Assembly (NCBI GenBank): GCA_014529385.2
Contig: CM043969.1
Location: 27,113,946-27,177,945 of the forward strand
Reading direction: 5' to 3'
Source of the DNA: Adiantum capillus-veneris
Lineage: Eukaryota; Streptophyta; Polypodiopsida; Polypodiales; Pteridaceae
DNA length: 64,000 nucleotides
The notes under the pieces are model-generated. The model searched no databases. It saw only the letters and a program-made list of their open reading frames with translations, and had not been told where the DNA came from. Each line of letters starts with the position of its first letter. Positions within the stretch are counted from its first letter, which is position 1. A program made the position numbers and the translations under genes. Positions 46,585 to 57,518 of this stretch are shown here, in pieces.

Positions 46585-47612
46585 TCAGTTTTGTTCCAAT
46601 GTTGCACTTTGTCGAAGCCATGCCTGCAATGATGGCTGGATTGCTGGTTGGTTTTGATAGTGGGATGTCTGTTGTCGGTTAGAATGCGAGGTCGTGTCAT
46701 ATTCTTTCGAAAATGGATTTGTCAATTTTCTAGGGGTGTGGGTTGCTCTTGGCACTTCATCAGGGGCATATGTTGATGCTCCTGGAACTGTTTCTTTTCC
46801 TACCTCCTCTGGAAGAATACGTTTGTATTCTCGCTCGTACCTATCAACAAAAACAATCTCCTTCCCCATAGCAGTTTCATAAGAAAATAAGTAAAGAACC
46901 TTGTCTTTGCTTAATTCGTTTGGGTAGGGTTTTTTGCAACGAAATTAAGAGACTATTCCCTTGCTCTCATGCTTGTAAATCCCCACATTCCTGTTATAAG
47001 TTGAGACCCTCGTTGTTTTCTTATCGTACATAAAAATCGCTCCAGGTCGGTCAATGTTTGGAGGCGGTTCCTGAGTTTCTAAAACCATTTTCCCTTTTGC
47101 CACATTATCTCCGTATCTATTGTAATCCTCAGGGTTACTCACTATCAGATAGTGGTTCCCCTTTTCATCCCAAAATCTATCCGCGTCATCATAGACTCGA
47201 ATTATCTCTAGTCTCTGAGCAGGTCTCTCTTCAATACAAATACACTTGCGTCCTCGATAGTCAAAATAAACTAGGGCTCCCCTCGAGTTTGTTCCTTCTA
47301 AGAAGATCACAGTGAACTTGGAATCATTCAAAGGATTTAGGGAGGTGCTTCCTCGTGGCATTGGTCCGTCACACAGGTGAAACCTCCTGGCTATTGACTA
47401 ACCATCATGAAGAAGGATTTGTCTGAGGAAGTGTCCGTATCACTTCCCTCCTCAATAATAGGTGCTAGTGGATCTAGTCTTGCCTGAGTTACACTCTCCT
47501 CCGTGGACACTAAGCTACTCTGGTTACCAACCACCTTCTGGTCTCTAACTATGTATCTTCCCGATCTTAAATTCATCAAACTTATCAATGCAACTTTCAC
47601 AAATCCAACCAC
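46585..47612 (-). pseudogene. Element B Gag N-terminal region
   Basis: Pieces 47612-47391 (contains MNLRSGRYIVRDQK, a gag-start style), 47361-46945 (FTVIFLEGTNSRGALVYFDY, DRFWDEKGNHYLIVSN) and 46869-46585 (IVFVDRYEREYKRI). The YFDYRGRK, FWDEKGNHY and VDRYEREY segments resemble parts of D's first ORF (YLDTTGNHY, VDKYDRHYE), showing common descent. The region is split by stops or frameshifts. Confidence 0.6.
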
Positions 47613-48285
47613 TCACCTGGCAAAGGATCAGTTTCCGCACAACTTCTTGCTTTGCTGCAGAATATACCTGTACACAAGCATTTAATTTCAGCAATCTGAA
47701 TCAAAGCATTTATCTGCTAGAGGTGATTTTTAGTATTGATTGGTATAACTAGAGAGTTAACCTCAACCACTACTGTATCTATACAATTCTAATGTTTTGG
47801 ATTAGTTCTGCTAATCTCGAACTTTACTTCCCTCGGATGTAGGTCAATTTACGTAAAAAAGTTTGAATTCAGTCTTTGCTCAGTCAAATGGACAAACAAG
47901 GTCCAAATTCACTTCTGAAAGAAGTTCTGGAACCCTTAAGCCAAATGGAACCTCACTGTCTACGCCCAGTCAAATTTTCTCTTCAGTAGGTCCCAGTAGA
48001 CATCCTACGTGTAGGACGTCTCCTGCTGTGTTTTTCCTAGATTTTTTCACTATAGACTCCCCTTGATGTTCTCAGTCCACAACTATTCTTACTTTTTGAT
48101 TTGGACACCTACAAGCTGGTTAATGGATCAGAAATCTGTTCCGGCATCTTGATGTTGGTCTGACCAATCTAATAAACTCCAAATTGGACCAAAATTGACT
48201 AGGAGGCTTGCCTCAGGCTTAACAACTCCCTGCTAGGCCTATAGTCAATATCTGGCTTTAATATAATGCATTAGACATACTACGC
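47613..48285 (-). repeat. Leader of element B, distal part, with one palindrome
   Basis: A palindrome copy lies at 47998-48021 (two bases off consensus). At 48273-48285 is the left half of another copy, cut by element D. TACGC at 48281-48285 is D's target-site duplication. Confidence 0.75.
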
Positions 48286-49363
48286 TGTTGGACGGATATG
48301 CCGCGACGGACGTCATCACATCAAGAACTCACCTAACATATAATGTCAACTGAGGACAGATCTCGACCCGCAGGTGTGTGGAAGCAATCATAGTGTGTCA
48401 ATCTACACTCGACCGACTCCTGACTAATTCCTACAAAGGTCTCTACCCAATGTCTAAGCTACAGCCTTCAAGAGTGCTTAAGAAGAGATTTCCTACAACG
48501 CTTACAAGAGCCAAACACCCATCAAACAGTCTCGAAACGCCACAGAACTTGAAGGATACCCTAATAACACCAATAGGTCGCTCTCCCTAAGGTCTATGAA
48601 CCAAAATCTCAACCCAAAACACTTGGTGCAGAATCGTGTAGGATGTCTAGCCAAAATTTGCAGGTCATTGTTTCCAAAACCTGAAGTGCCTAATGTGTAG
48701 CTCTACTCAATGCGAACATGTGGATATGCAACAATGCAAAAACAGATAACGTATGCTCATCGAATCACCAGATGAAGCTTGTAGATGGAGCTCGCAAAAC
48801 CGGACCGTACATGCGCAATGTAGGTATTGGCGCGTAGCTCTCTTTGGGGGCAACACGCTGCACTTCTCTGCACTCAATTCAGACCACTAGTACGCGCATA
48901 GCGTCAAGAAGAAGCTCTCACTCTCTCTCGTACATAGTACGGTCACTCACAGACAGTAGATCAGATTATTAGAAGTCTTTTTACAAAGGTTTAGGTTTTG
49001 GCTTATATACTAAGCCTTAGAAAACCTAATGTCCGACCAAAATGACCTTATTTGTCCCTAGGCTTCTATAGAGCTTAATTAAAACACTGTGAGCTAGCTT
49101 TGCTCATCCAACAAGCATCTGTGGCCAAAATACAATTTTCGACTTAAAATATGAAGTTCCCGTAAACATTACAAAAGTGGCCGTAATGGCTCAAAATGAT
49201 AATAACGGGATATTCGATGATGTCCATGAGCTTGTATCTTCACATTACAACATCCATCTTCGTCTTCATCACTTCATCAGCATTTATTTGGAATCTTTAG
49301 AAAATCTTTGAGGAATCTTCATGGAATCTTTGTGGAAGCGTTGTTGAAAGGTTGACCTCAACA
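48286..49363 (-). repeat. 3' LTR of element D
   Basis: TGTTGGACGG... to ...ACCTCAACA, 1,078 bp, closely similar to 56438-57518. A minus-strand TATA box (AGTATATAAG) lies at about 49012-49003. A palindrome half-site (GTAGGATGTCT) is at 48638-48648. Confidence 0.9.
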
Positions 49364-49376
49364 CTCTCCCCCTCCA
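49364..49376 (-). other. Polypurine tract of element D
   Basis: Minus strand TGGAGGGGGAGAG directly before the 3' LTR. Confidence 0.8.
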
Positions 49377-50569
49377 AAGTCTTGTCTTCCCCGACAAGAC
49401 CCTATGTTTGTAGTGGCCTTGACGAGTGCTTCATGTTTTGGTGTTGGTTGAAGCTTTTGTTGTTGCAGTTGCTTTGACTAGATGCTTTGTATGTTGTAGA
49501 GCTACCTTTTTCTTGTACATGTAGTGTAGTTGAAGCCATAGCTCTCCCCCTCTGATTGGTTGTTGTAGCGTGAATAGGTTGAGTGAGGTTTGTTGTTGCA
49601 GCAAGTCATTATCTTGGCAGCTCTGTATTGTTTGTTCTTAGGTGTCATCTTGCATGTGTACCTGTAATCTTGAAGCCTTTTTGAATGTTTTCTGGGCCGT
49701 TCCCATTTGATCTTCTAGTTGATGAGCATGTAGTTGTTTGGGGATGTCGTTGGTCTGCTTTTTTGTGTTTTTATAAGAAAAATAAAATAGTAAAAATAAA
49801 ATGTGGCGTATATTACAAAATGAAGGTCTTGGATACCTGGATAGGACTAAAGGAAAGAACCCACTGGGAAAAAATGCATGTAGTCACAATTAAATGTGAG
49901 GCTAGATGTACTTATGTTTTGATGTAATTGAGTTTTGTTGAGGTAAAGTACATATGGTCGTATGGCTACTATTATTGGCTGGATATACATTGGATAAGTC
50001 TTAGTAGCTTGAAGTCAGAGTCATTGTTGTTGAGCAAATGCTCATGAAACCTGTTACCGCTTCGTCATCGTCATTTTGTTGTATAAGAGCATGGGTGGAA
50101 CACAAATCGTGTCAAATGCAAATGTCCAATGATGGGACATTGTATATGCTTGCACAGATAGATGCATGGGAAACAATATGTTGTGCGAGAAGATTTTGAA
50201 TGGGTGCTTGCAGGAGTGAACGTAGCTAGAGAAGCAAAAATATATTTGACTTCAACAGCTACCGTTATTCACAAGAAGGGTTTTGGTCGACGAGGTTCTT
50301 TCCACTCTCCTCACTGTGTTCATGTGCGTGAGTGTTTCTTGGACTACTCTGCCACTCCACCATTTAAAATAGTAGACTTTGACTCTTATGCTTACCTCTT
50401 CCAGCATGAGTGACACGACTTTATGTATGCTCAACTCTCCAGCTTGAGCTTAAATCTATTATATAGACTCATAGACCACATAGAAAATATTAGACTTGAA
50501 GGTTGGGTCTGACACTTTGCTCATTTAGTGGCTCAGCTTCCTGACTCTAGACTCTTATGCCATGTATTT
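49377..50569 (-). other. Element D 3' untranslated region
   Basis: Between the end of the second ORF and the polypurine tract; no coding motif seen on either strand. Confidence 0.5.
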
Positions 50570-52249
50570 TTAATGGCTACTTGGACTTACCTGATCACGT
50601 CCTGAAATCCAATTCCATATGCTATTGAGATTTAGGACATTATCTTTGGTTTGGTTTTGTGATGCCATTTTGTCAAATACATTGACAAATACCTGCTCTT
50701 CATGCTTTGGTAGCACACTGATGTTGCGTGGTGAGATAAGTTTTGAGGTTGAAGCAATGGTTGATGAAGTCTTCTTCCAGACTGTGTTCTTTAAAATGAT
50801 GACTTCTTCTTGTATCCTTGATTTACCTTTGTTGATAGGAGGCTGTAGACTAGTTGTGGGCCTTTGCTGTTGAGTTCCGGCTATAGGTTTTGGAATCCAA
50901 GTTGTCCTTGGTGCTTGTGTGACCTACTTTTCCACTTGCCTTATTGCTTGTTTGACTTGATGGTCCTTTGGCTTCAGTGTCCAAATATTGCTGTTACCTT
51001 TGTAAAATCCTTCCTCATGTAGTAAATGACGAGGGATCCACCTTGGAGTTGTAGCACTCATGGTTGCGTAGTTGGGTTTTCGTTGTTGGGCATGTTGTGC
51101 TACATGAGTTTTCTTCATGATCTCAAGGGAAGATTTAATCTTTGGCAACCAAATTTGAGTGTTACCTGTATAGTATCCTTGTGCTTCCAGTAGCTTGACT
51201 GGGATCATTCGTTGCATTGCTTGCTGTGTGACCTTAGCTTGACTTTGTGGGGTATTTTCACCGCAGAGCTTTGACTTTGTTACCCACAACTGCTTTAATG
51301 TTTGTTTCTTGGAAGGTCTTTGCTTCTTCTTCCTGTACCTGTTTTTACTCCTGTATGAACAGTTAGACCTGCGCTTGATGCCCTGTTGATCTTGTTGTGA
51401 AGAGATACCACATGCTGGGTATGTCCAAGCTGTTACCTTTGGTTTTTTGACCCATACTTTGATGTTCTTGTCATAGTAGCCTTGAGCAGTGATTGAACCG
51501 TTTGATGCTATCCAACCTGTGACTTTTGCTTGTCGTGGTTCTTTTGATGCTGGTACCCAAATTGGATCTTTGTCCTTGATGTAATCCTTGGATACTAACA
51601 AATGGTTGACCTGTTTCTTTCTTTTGTGGAGGCTTTGTTGCGATGGAAACTTTGGTTGATAGACTTTGCACTTTGGTTTCCATTGTGTTGTTGAGGGTTT
51701 GGCTTTTGATGTAGAGGCTTCTTCGTGTACGTGAATTGGCTGGGCTAAAGACTTTGACTGAAGTGAAGGATTTGGGTTGCAGAACACTGTTTCACTTGCT
51801 TTAGCTTTTCCTTTGTCAATAGTAGCATGCACATCCAACGAGAATTTAATCTTCTTATTGGCTGCCAAGTAACTGATGTCCTCTTTGCTTTTGGTACTTT
51901 TCTTGGCCTTTTGTGCCTTGGAAGGTTTGTCATCCTCTTGTATGTTGAACTTCTTTATCATTTGACTGGTTGTAGCATGTAAGTGCTTACTATCTTCTGA
52001 TCTATAGCTTTGGGGAAGGTCTATAGCCTGAGCAGCTTGTTGGTGTTCATTGTTAGTTTCTGACTGTGACGCCTTGACTCTTGATTTCAGAAGCTCTCTG
52101 TCACTATTTACTGCTTCTAGCACTTGAAGGTAATTCAATGGTGACTTTTCTTCTTGGAAATCTTTTGAAGCTTGTGTAGCAGGATGTTGAGGTTGACTCT
52201 CTTCTTCTGATGCAATGGTCGCCGTGGCCTTTGGTTTCCATTGTTCCAT
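50570..52249 (-). CDS. Element D ORF2: basic, Gln-rich protein with GYY-GN-x-IW repeats
   Basis: The 441-codon frame from 52249 ends at TAG 50926-50924, but the same frame reads on for about 117 more codons (TTWIPKPIAGTQQQRPTTSL and beyond) to TAA at 50572-50570, so the TAG is probably a recent C-to-T change. The C-terminal half repeats a motif: ITAQGYYDKNIKVWVKKPK, EAQGYYTGNTQIWLPKIK, EEGFYKGNSNIWTLKPK, with WIP or WVP just before some copies. The N-terminal half is Lys/Ser/Gln-rich. No enzyme motif. It resembles B's 3' ORF (IWIPK motifs). RNA binding is a guess from its charge. Confidence 0.65.
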
Positions 52250-52965
52250 GGGTTTTGTAGAGTCTCTTCTCGAAAATATTCATTCATATCCTATATTGCT
52301 TGTCCTTGGTAGTCAATCTTGGACTCAGTCATTTCCTGTTCTTATGTGCTTTCTATGTCTTCACTTACATCTTCTTTTTGCTTCTCATACTCTTTGATTT
52401 GTTCAATCACCAATGAAGAGTCCACAGTAGAGAATTTATTTGGTAGACGTTCAGCTTCATCCATTGATTCTATTTGCATGTCTTCCACTTGTGACATGGC
52501 ACTAAGATTTTTTGTTACCACTACCACCTCTTCTTGTGTTGGCTCACTATCGTCAGAATCTTGGCTTCTTTTGCTCTCGTCCCTTGAACTGCGAGCTTCA
52601 TCTTCATCACTTTGTGGATGCTTTGACTTGTCCTCACTGAGGTTCTTGAATCAATTGATTCAATTAATCTTTTTTGAAAGCCTGATTCTCTATGATAATG
52701 TCGTTGACACCCTTGACTTCAAGCAACTATGTCTTGAGCCTATCTTTTGTGCTCTGCGACAAGATCTGCTTCTTTTCAGGAGATCTCGTTGGGGATTCTT
52801 GCTTTCATTCCCTTGTTGTCACTATCTGAACTTTGCTTTTGGCTTGTTGCTTCTTCTTTTCCATGTAGAGTTTTGTTGGGCAGTCCTTCACTAAATGACC
52901 AATGGCACATTGGTTGCAATATGTCGCTATCTCAACTTTGGACAAGGTAGCTCTCCATAATACTA
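52250..52965 (-). pseudogene. Element D gag-like remnant with one zinc knuckle
   Basis: YCNQCAIGHLVKDCPTK at about 52921-52868, with the knuckle C-x2-C-x3-H-x4-C at 52918-52880, has the same unusual three-residue spacing as B's knuckles. An acidic Ser/Glu stretch (DEDEARSSRDESKRSQDSDD) follows toward 52527-52342. Frames are broken, so this stretch links ORF1 and ORF2 only as remnant. Confidence 0.6.
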
Positions 52966-54459
52966 CTAATAATGGTTTCCTGTGGTATCTAGATACAAAT
53001 ATGACATCTTCCTTGCATGCATGAACCTATAGATTATGACTGACTTAGGTGGATCCACTGGCTTCGTCTCTTTATCCTTCATCGTCTTGTCCTTGAGAAG
53101 CTGAAAATAGCTTCCATTATTGCTTGCATACAAGATCAAATCACTATCCATGCTTTCTAGCATGTGTAATGATAATTCTTCCATCAGTATATGCTCTTTG
53201 TCGTGGGGCTTCTGCATAGCCTTAGGGCTATGTTCCCGAGTTGATTTTGGCGAGGTTTGCACCGAGGGTGAAGATCGAACCGAATCTTTATTTTTCGTTT
53301 CCCTGGATGGTGCTTTTGGACGGGGTCCAAGTATGTGACTTACAGTTTGCCCACAAATGCTAAACTCATCCATATTTTTCACATCGGCTATTTCATAGTG
53401 CCTATCGTATTTGTCGACCACAATGACATCTTGACCTGACCTTCTACATTGGGCATTGTGAATTTCCACTGGTTTCTCCTTCGGCTCGGCATCTTCCAAT
53501 GCTTCTTGAAATTCCACTCGGGTTTCTGAAAAGGACACTGCTTCTTGTAAAGCTGGACTTCTTAATCCCACTCTTGAAGATATAGGGTCGCTTTGTTGAG
53601 TTTGAACTCCCCCCATCCGAGAGGGTTCCATATCTGATGTTGGCATCTGTTCAATGCCTGATGATATGACGTGTTGTTCTCTGTTAAGTATCTCTTGAGA
53701 CCGAGCTAGCTCTTTTTGAAGTTGTGATATCTTCATAGCTGGTACTTCCGGCATATTCCCTGTTTGTGCAATTTGGTGTGTTTGTGCTTTGTCTTGCGCT
53801 GGTGCAGTGCATGAGACTTGTGCAGTGTCTTTCCATGTTGTGCCTTGTGTTGTGCCACCTATTTGTGCATTGATAGCTGTAGTTGTCAACTCTTCTAGCT
53901 GCGTATCAAGAGGTAAATCCATGACTAGATGATAAACATTAGCACCTTCAGATTTGTAGTCTTCCCCTCTTGATCCAAATATTTCAGCTGCAAAATATTG
54001 GTTACTCTCTGCAGGAACTTCATGATTTGTGGCAGCTTTGTAGTAGCGACCGTCCTCATCTACATAAAGGGTACCAATTTGCCATTTCCCATCTTGAGCT
54101 TTGTACAGAAAAATACTTGGATGATATGCATAGAGTTCTGTAAGTTGATCCTTGTACAACATTTCTATCTCATTGCCGATGTATTTTCCGTGCCTCATGT
54201 AAATTGATCCCAGACAGTCTTCCATGAAATCTGGATGTGGGTGTAGTACATTCTTCGCTGTTTCAACTTCCACATGTTGAGATGTCCGAGTTTCCTCTGT
54301 ATCTTTCTTTGTCTTGATGTACAAATTCCGATTTATATCCTCATAGCATGGCAATCCTTTGTAATGGCCAATTAAATAGAGCCCACTTTGCTCTCTTGTA
54401 ATTTCTGTGGATGTACTTGAAGCTTCGTCTCGGATGGTCTGGTTCCTTTGAGACGCCAT
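52966..54459 (-). CDS. Element D ORF1, 497 aa, Gag-N-like
   Basis: Intact frame starting MASQRNQTIRDEASSTSTE. A short aromatic motif recurs: CYEDINRNLYIKT, LYVDEDGRYYKA, VDKYDRHYEI, YLDTTGNHY. Two of these match pieces of B's Gag N-terminus. The middle is Gln/Ser-rich with a helical stretch (ISQLQKELARSQEILNREQH). No transmembrane segment or enzyme motif. It is the first ORF after the leader. Probably a structural (Gag-type) protein of a non-autonomous element; unproven. Confidence 0.65.
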   Translation of the reverse strand: MASQRNQTIRDEASSTSTEITREQSGLYLIGHYKGLPCYEDINRNLYIKTKKDTEETRTSQHVEVETAKNVLHPHPDFMEDCLGSIYMRHGKYIGNEIEMLYKDQLTELYAYHPSIFLYKAQDGKWQIGTLYVDEDGRYYKAATNHEVPAESNQYFAAEIFGSRGEDYKSEGANVYHLVMDLPLDTQLEELTTTAINAQIGGTTQGTTWKDTAQVSCTAPAQDKAQTHQIAQTGNMPEVPAMKISQLQKELARSQEILNREQHVISSGIEQMPTSDMEPSRMGGVQTQQSDPISSRVGLRSPALQEAVSFSETRVEFQEALEDAEPKEKPVEIHNAQCRRSGQDVIVVDKYDRHYEIADVKNMDEFSICGQTVSHILGPRPKAPSRETKNKDSVRSSPSVQTSPKSTREHSPKAMQKPHDKEHILMEELSLHMLESMDSDLILYASNNGSYFQLLKDKTMKDKETKPVDPPKSVIIYRFMHARKMSYLYLDTTGNHY

Positions 54460-56419
54460 TGCTTTCGTCTTGACTCCCTTGTTGTACCTGTTCAGTGATG
54501 GCTCTTATAGCTTGCCTCAAAGCTAATAAAAATTATTAGCACCCTCGTGTCGGTCTTTTTTGCTTGAGGACCTTAAGCTTTTGTGGATGCCTTAATCTCT
54601 GAGTTTTCTGAACTGGGCTTTGCTTGAACTTCTTAGCTCCCTTGCTTGCCAAGGCTGATACTATCTTGTTTGGTTGCTTGCTTTGCCTAGAGCTTTTTAG
54701 CAGGCCTCGATCTATTGGAAGCACTGTGTTAAGTTATGCAACTTACCACTATACTGCAATGACTGCTCCCTTCGTAGCGATTCTTGGATCGAGCTAACCT
54801 GTGTTCACTTTAGCACACAATCTGCAAAAAATTCTATTTAGCTGGCAAACTTTTTCACAATGAATGTAAAAATTCTTGATGTGCCTTTGACGGCCACACT
54901 TGTTCCGTGGGATCGGAAGTGACTTCCAAGTTTGCTTTTAGCTGAACTAAACTTAAGCTAGCACAAGAGAATTAAGCACAAGTTGCAGTGATTTGCTAGA
55001 AAAAATCTTGTGTTAAAGTTCTCCAAAACTTGCGACTGTTGTTGCAAAATCAAGAGTCCTTGTGTATGGTCTTATTGCTACCAAATTTGTGTATGGACGT
55101 ACACTAGGCCGTAGTTAACTTTTACACCTTTCCGCGGGTGACCGATGGTTTTCCCAAAAGATAATTTCAATATGCTAACTTAGCCGTCTTCAATACCGTG
55201 ACCGTTTTCTCACAAGTATGCTTCACCAGTGCAACAACATGCAAAAATCACTCAATTTAAACCTTTTTTGAAATTTTGCATTTTTTGACTCCGCCTTTTG
55301 GCTTTTGATGAACAAAAATAGGGAAAAACACTCAAGTCAATATGAGAATAGGGTAAAACCTACCCTCTGAACCCACTGGTAACCTCAGTTTCCCCAAACT
55401 CCCTTCCAAAAGTGCCCTGGAGACATCCTACGCGTAGGATGTCTATTGTCTTAAAATGCAAAGCCAATTTGGGTAGGATGTCTGGCAATTCTCATCTTTT
55501 GGCTTTAATGTGTCAAAATTTGGTCAAATTTCCACTTTCTAGGTGAAAATAGGGTAGAACCTACCTTCTAAACACACTGGTAACCTTAGTTTTTCCAAAA
55601 AGTGCCTAGATCACCTTGTAGACATCCTACGCGTCTCTGATGCTTCCTTATGCTCTCAGTAAGTGCAAGTATGCTTCACATTTGCAAAAAAATTGCAAAA
55701 ATCACTCAATTTAAGCCTTTTCTCAAATTTTATGTTTTCTGACTCCACCTTTTGGCTTTTGGTCAACAAAAATAGGGAAAAACTCTCAAGTCAATATGTT
55801 ACTAGGGTAAAACCTACCCTCTGAACCCACTGGTAATTTCAGTTTCCCCAAATTCCTACCAAAAGTTCCCAGGAGACATTCTACGCGTAGAATGTCTACG
55901 GTCTTAAAATGCAAATTTTTTCTGGTAGTAGTACTCCCTATGCTCTGTAGAGCTCTCAACAATAATCACGGAAACTTTTGGACTTCAAATCAGCTTCCAA
56001 ACACAATTTACCGTCTTTTCTACTTAGCGTTTTCCATTTCTCTGATGAGCCTAACAACAAATAAGACATGCATAAAGTACTCTAGATCAGCAATCAAGAT
56101 ATCCTACTTACCCTACTCCTACTCATCATGTGAGATGGTGATTTTGATGTCTTGGTTGCTTCTTGGCCTCACACGGACTCTCAAGTCAACCTACCACCAC
56201 ATCTACCACTCCAACTTCTACTCTCTACACCACAACCTACTACTACCTAATACTACCTAAGACTGAAGATCTAGGCTAGACACACGCTCCCTAGACTCCT
56301 CCTAAGACCTAGAGAGTCCGCCACCCTCTGATCCTATCTAAATGTAAAATAGTACTCTGGCAAGCCAGAGGGACCTCTATCCTCAAGGACTAATCTTGGT
56401 CACCTACTTAGGGCCGTCG
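54460..56419 (-). repeat. Leader of element D with palindromes and internal repeats
   Basis: Palindromes at 55421-55444 (perfect), 55874-55897 (perfect dyad with paired changes), half-sites at 55473-55483 and 55620-55634. Blocks containing GACTCC(G/A)CCTTTTGGCTTTT and GGGTAAAACCTACCCTCTGAA repeat near 55260-55400 and 55715-55850, and again in B's leader near 58200-58350. Confidence 0.85.
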
Positions 56420-56436
56420 TCCCCGGCCCGGCGCCA
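56420..56436 (-). other. Primer binding site of element D (Asp tRNA type)
   Basis: Minus strand TGGCGCCGGGCCGGGGA, one base inside the 5' LTR. It resembles the complement of plant Asp tRNA 3' end (TGGCGCCGTTGCCGGGGA) with a few changes. Confidence 0.75.
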
Positions 56437-56437
56437 A

Positions 56438-57518
56438 TGTTGGACGGATACGTCGCGACGGACCTCAGCACAACGAGAACTCACCTAACATATAATGTCA
56501 ACTGAGGACGGAGCTCAACCCGGAGGCGCATGGAAGCAAGCATAGGGTGTCAATCTACACTCGACCAACTCCTGACTAATTCCTACAGAGGTCTCCACCC
56601 AATGTCTAAGCTACAGCCTTCAAGAGTGCTTAAGAAGAGATTTCCTACAACGCTTATAAGAGCCAAACACCCATCAAATAGTCTCAAAACGCCACAGAAT
56701 TGAAGGATACCCTACTAACACCAATAGGTGGCTCTCCTTAAGGTCTATGAACCAAAATCTCAACCCAAAACACCTAGTGCAGAATCGCGTAGGATGTCTA
56801 GCTGAAATCTGTAGGTCATCGTTTCCAAAAACTGAAGTGCCTAATGTGTAGCTCTACTCAATGCGAAGGCATATATATGCAACAATGAAAAAACAGATAA
56901 CGTATGCTCACGAAATCACCAGATGAAGCTCGTAGATGGAGCTCGCAAAACCAGACCGTACGCGCGCAATGTAGGTATTGGTGCGTTGCTCTTGTTGGGG
57001 GCAACACGCTGCACTTCTCCGCACTCGATTCTGACCACTGGTACGTGCGTAGCGTCAAGAATAAGCTCTCACTCTCTCTCGTACACAGTATGCTCACTCA
57101 CAGACAGTAGATCAGATTATTAGAAGTCTTTTTACAAAGCTTTAGGTTTTGGCTTATATACTAAGCCTTAGAAAACCTAATGTCCGACCAAAATGACCTT
57201 ATTTGTCCCTAGGCCTGTATAGAGCTTAATTACAACACCGTGAGCTGGATTTTCTCATCCAACAAGCATCTGTGGCCAAAATACAATTGCCGACTTAAAC
57301 TATGAAGTTCCCGTAAACATTACAAAAGTGGCCGTAATGGCTCAAAATGATAATAACGGGATATTCGATGATGTCCATGAGCTTGTATCTTCACATTACA
57401 ACATCCATCTTTATCTTCATCACTTCATCAACATCTTTATTTAGAATCTTTAGAGAATATTTGAGGAATCTTCATGGAATCTTTGTGGAAGCGTTGTTGA
57501 AAGGTTGACCTATCAACA
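56438..57518 (-). repeat. 5' LTR of element D
   Basis: 1,081 bp. TATA-like AGTATATAAGCC on the minus strand near 57163-57152; palindrome half-site at 56789-56799. Near-identity to 48286-49363 argues for a fairly recent insertion. Confidence 0.9.

Larger units (their letters stand above)
48286..57518 (-). mobile_element. Non-autonomous gypsy-type LTR element D, 9.2 kb, no pol
   Basis: Two LTRs (48286-49363 and 56438-57518) start TGTTGG and end CAACA, flanked by TACGC and TACAC (probable 5-bp target duplication, one change). Minus-strand polypurine tract at 49376-49364 and Asp-tRNA-type primer site at 56436-56420 give the orientation. Inside are a palindrome-bearing leader, a 497-aa ORF, a zinc-knuckle piece, and an ORF of 441 aa that reads on through a TAG. 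No RT, RNase H, integrase or protease motif was found. Shared LTR sequence and ORF features tie it to element B, which could supply enzymes. Confidence 0.85.
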
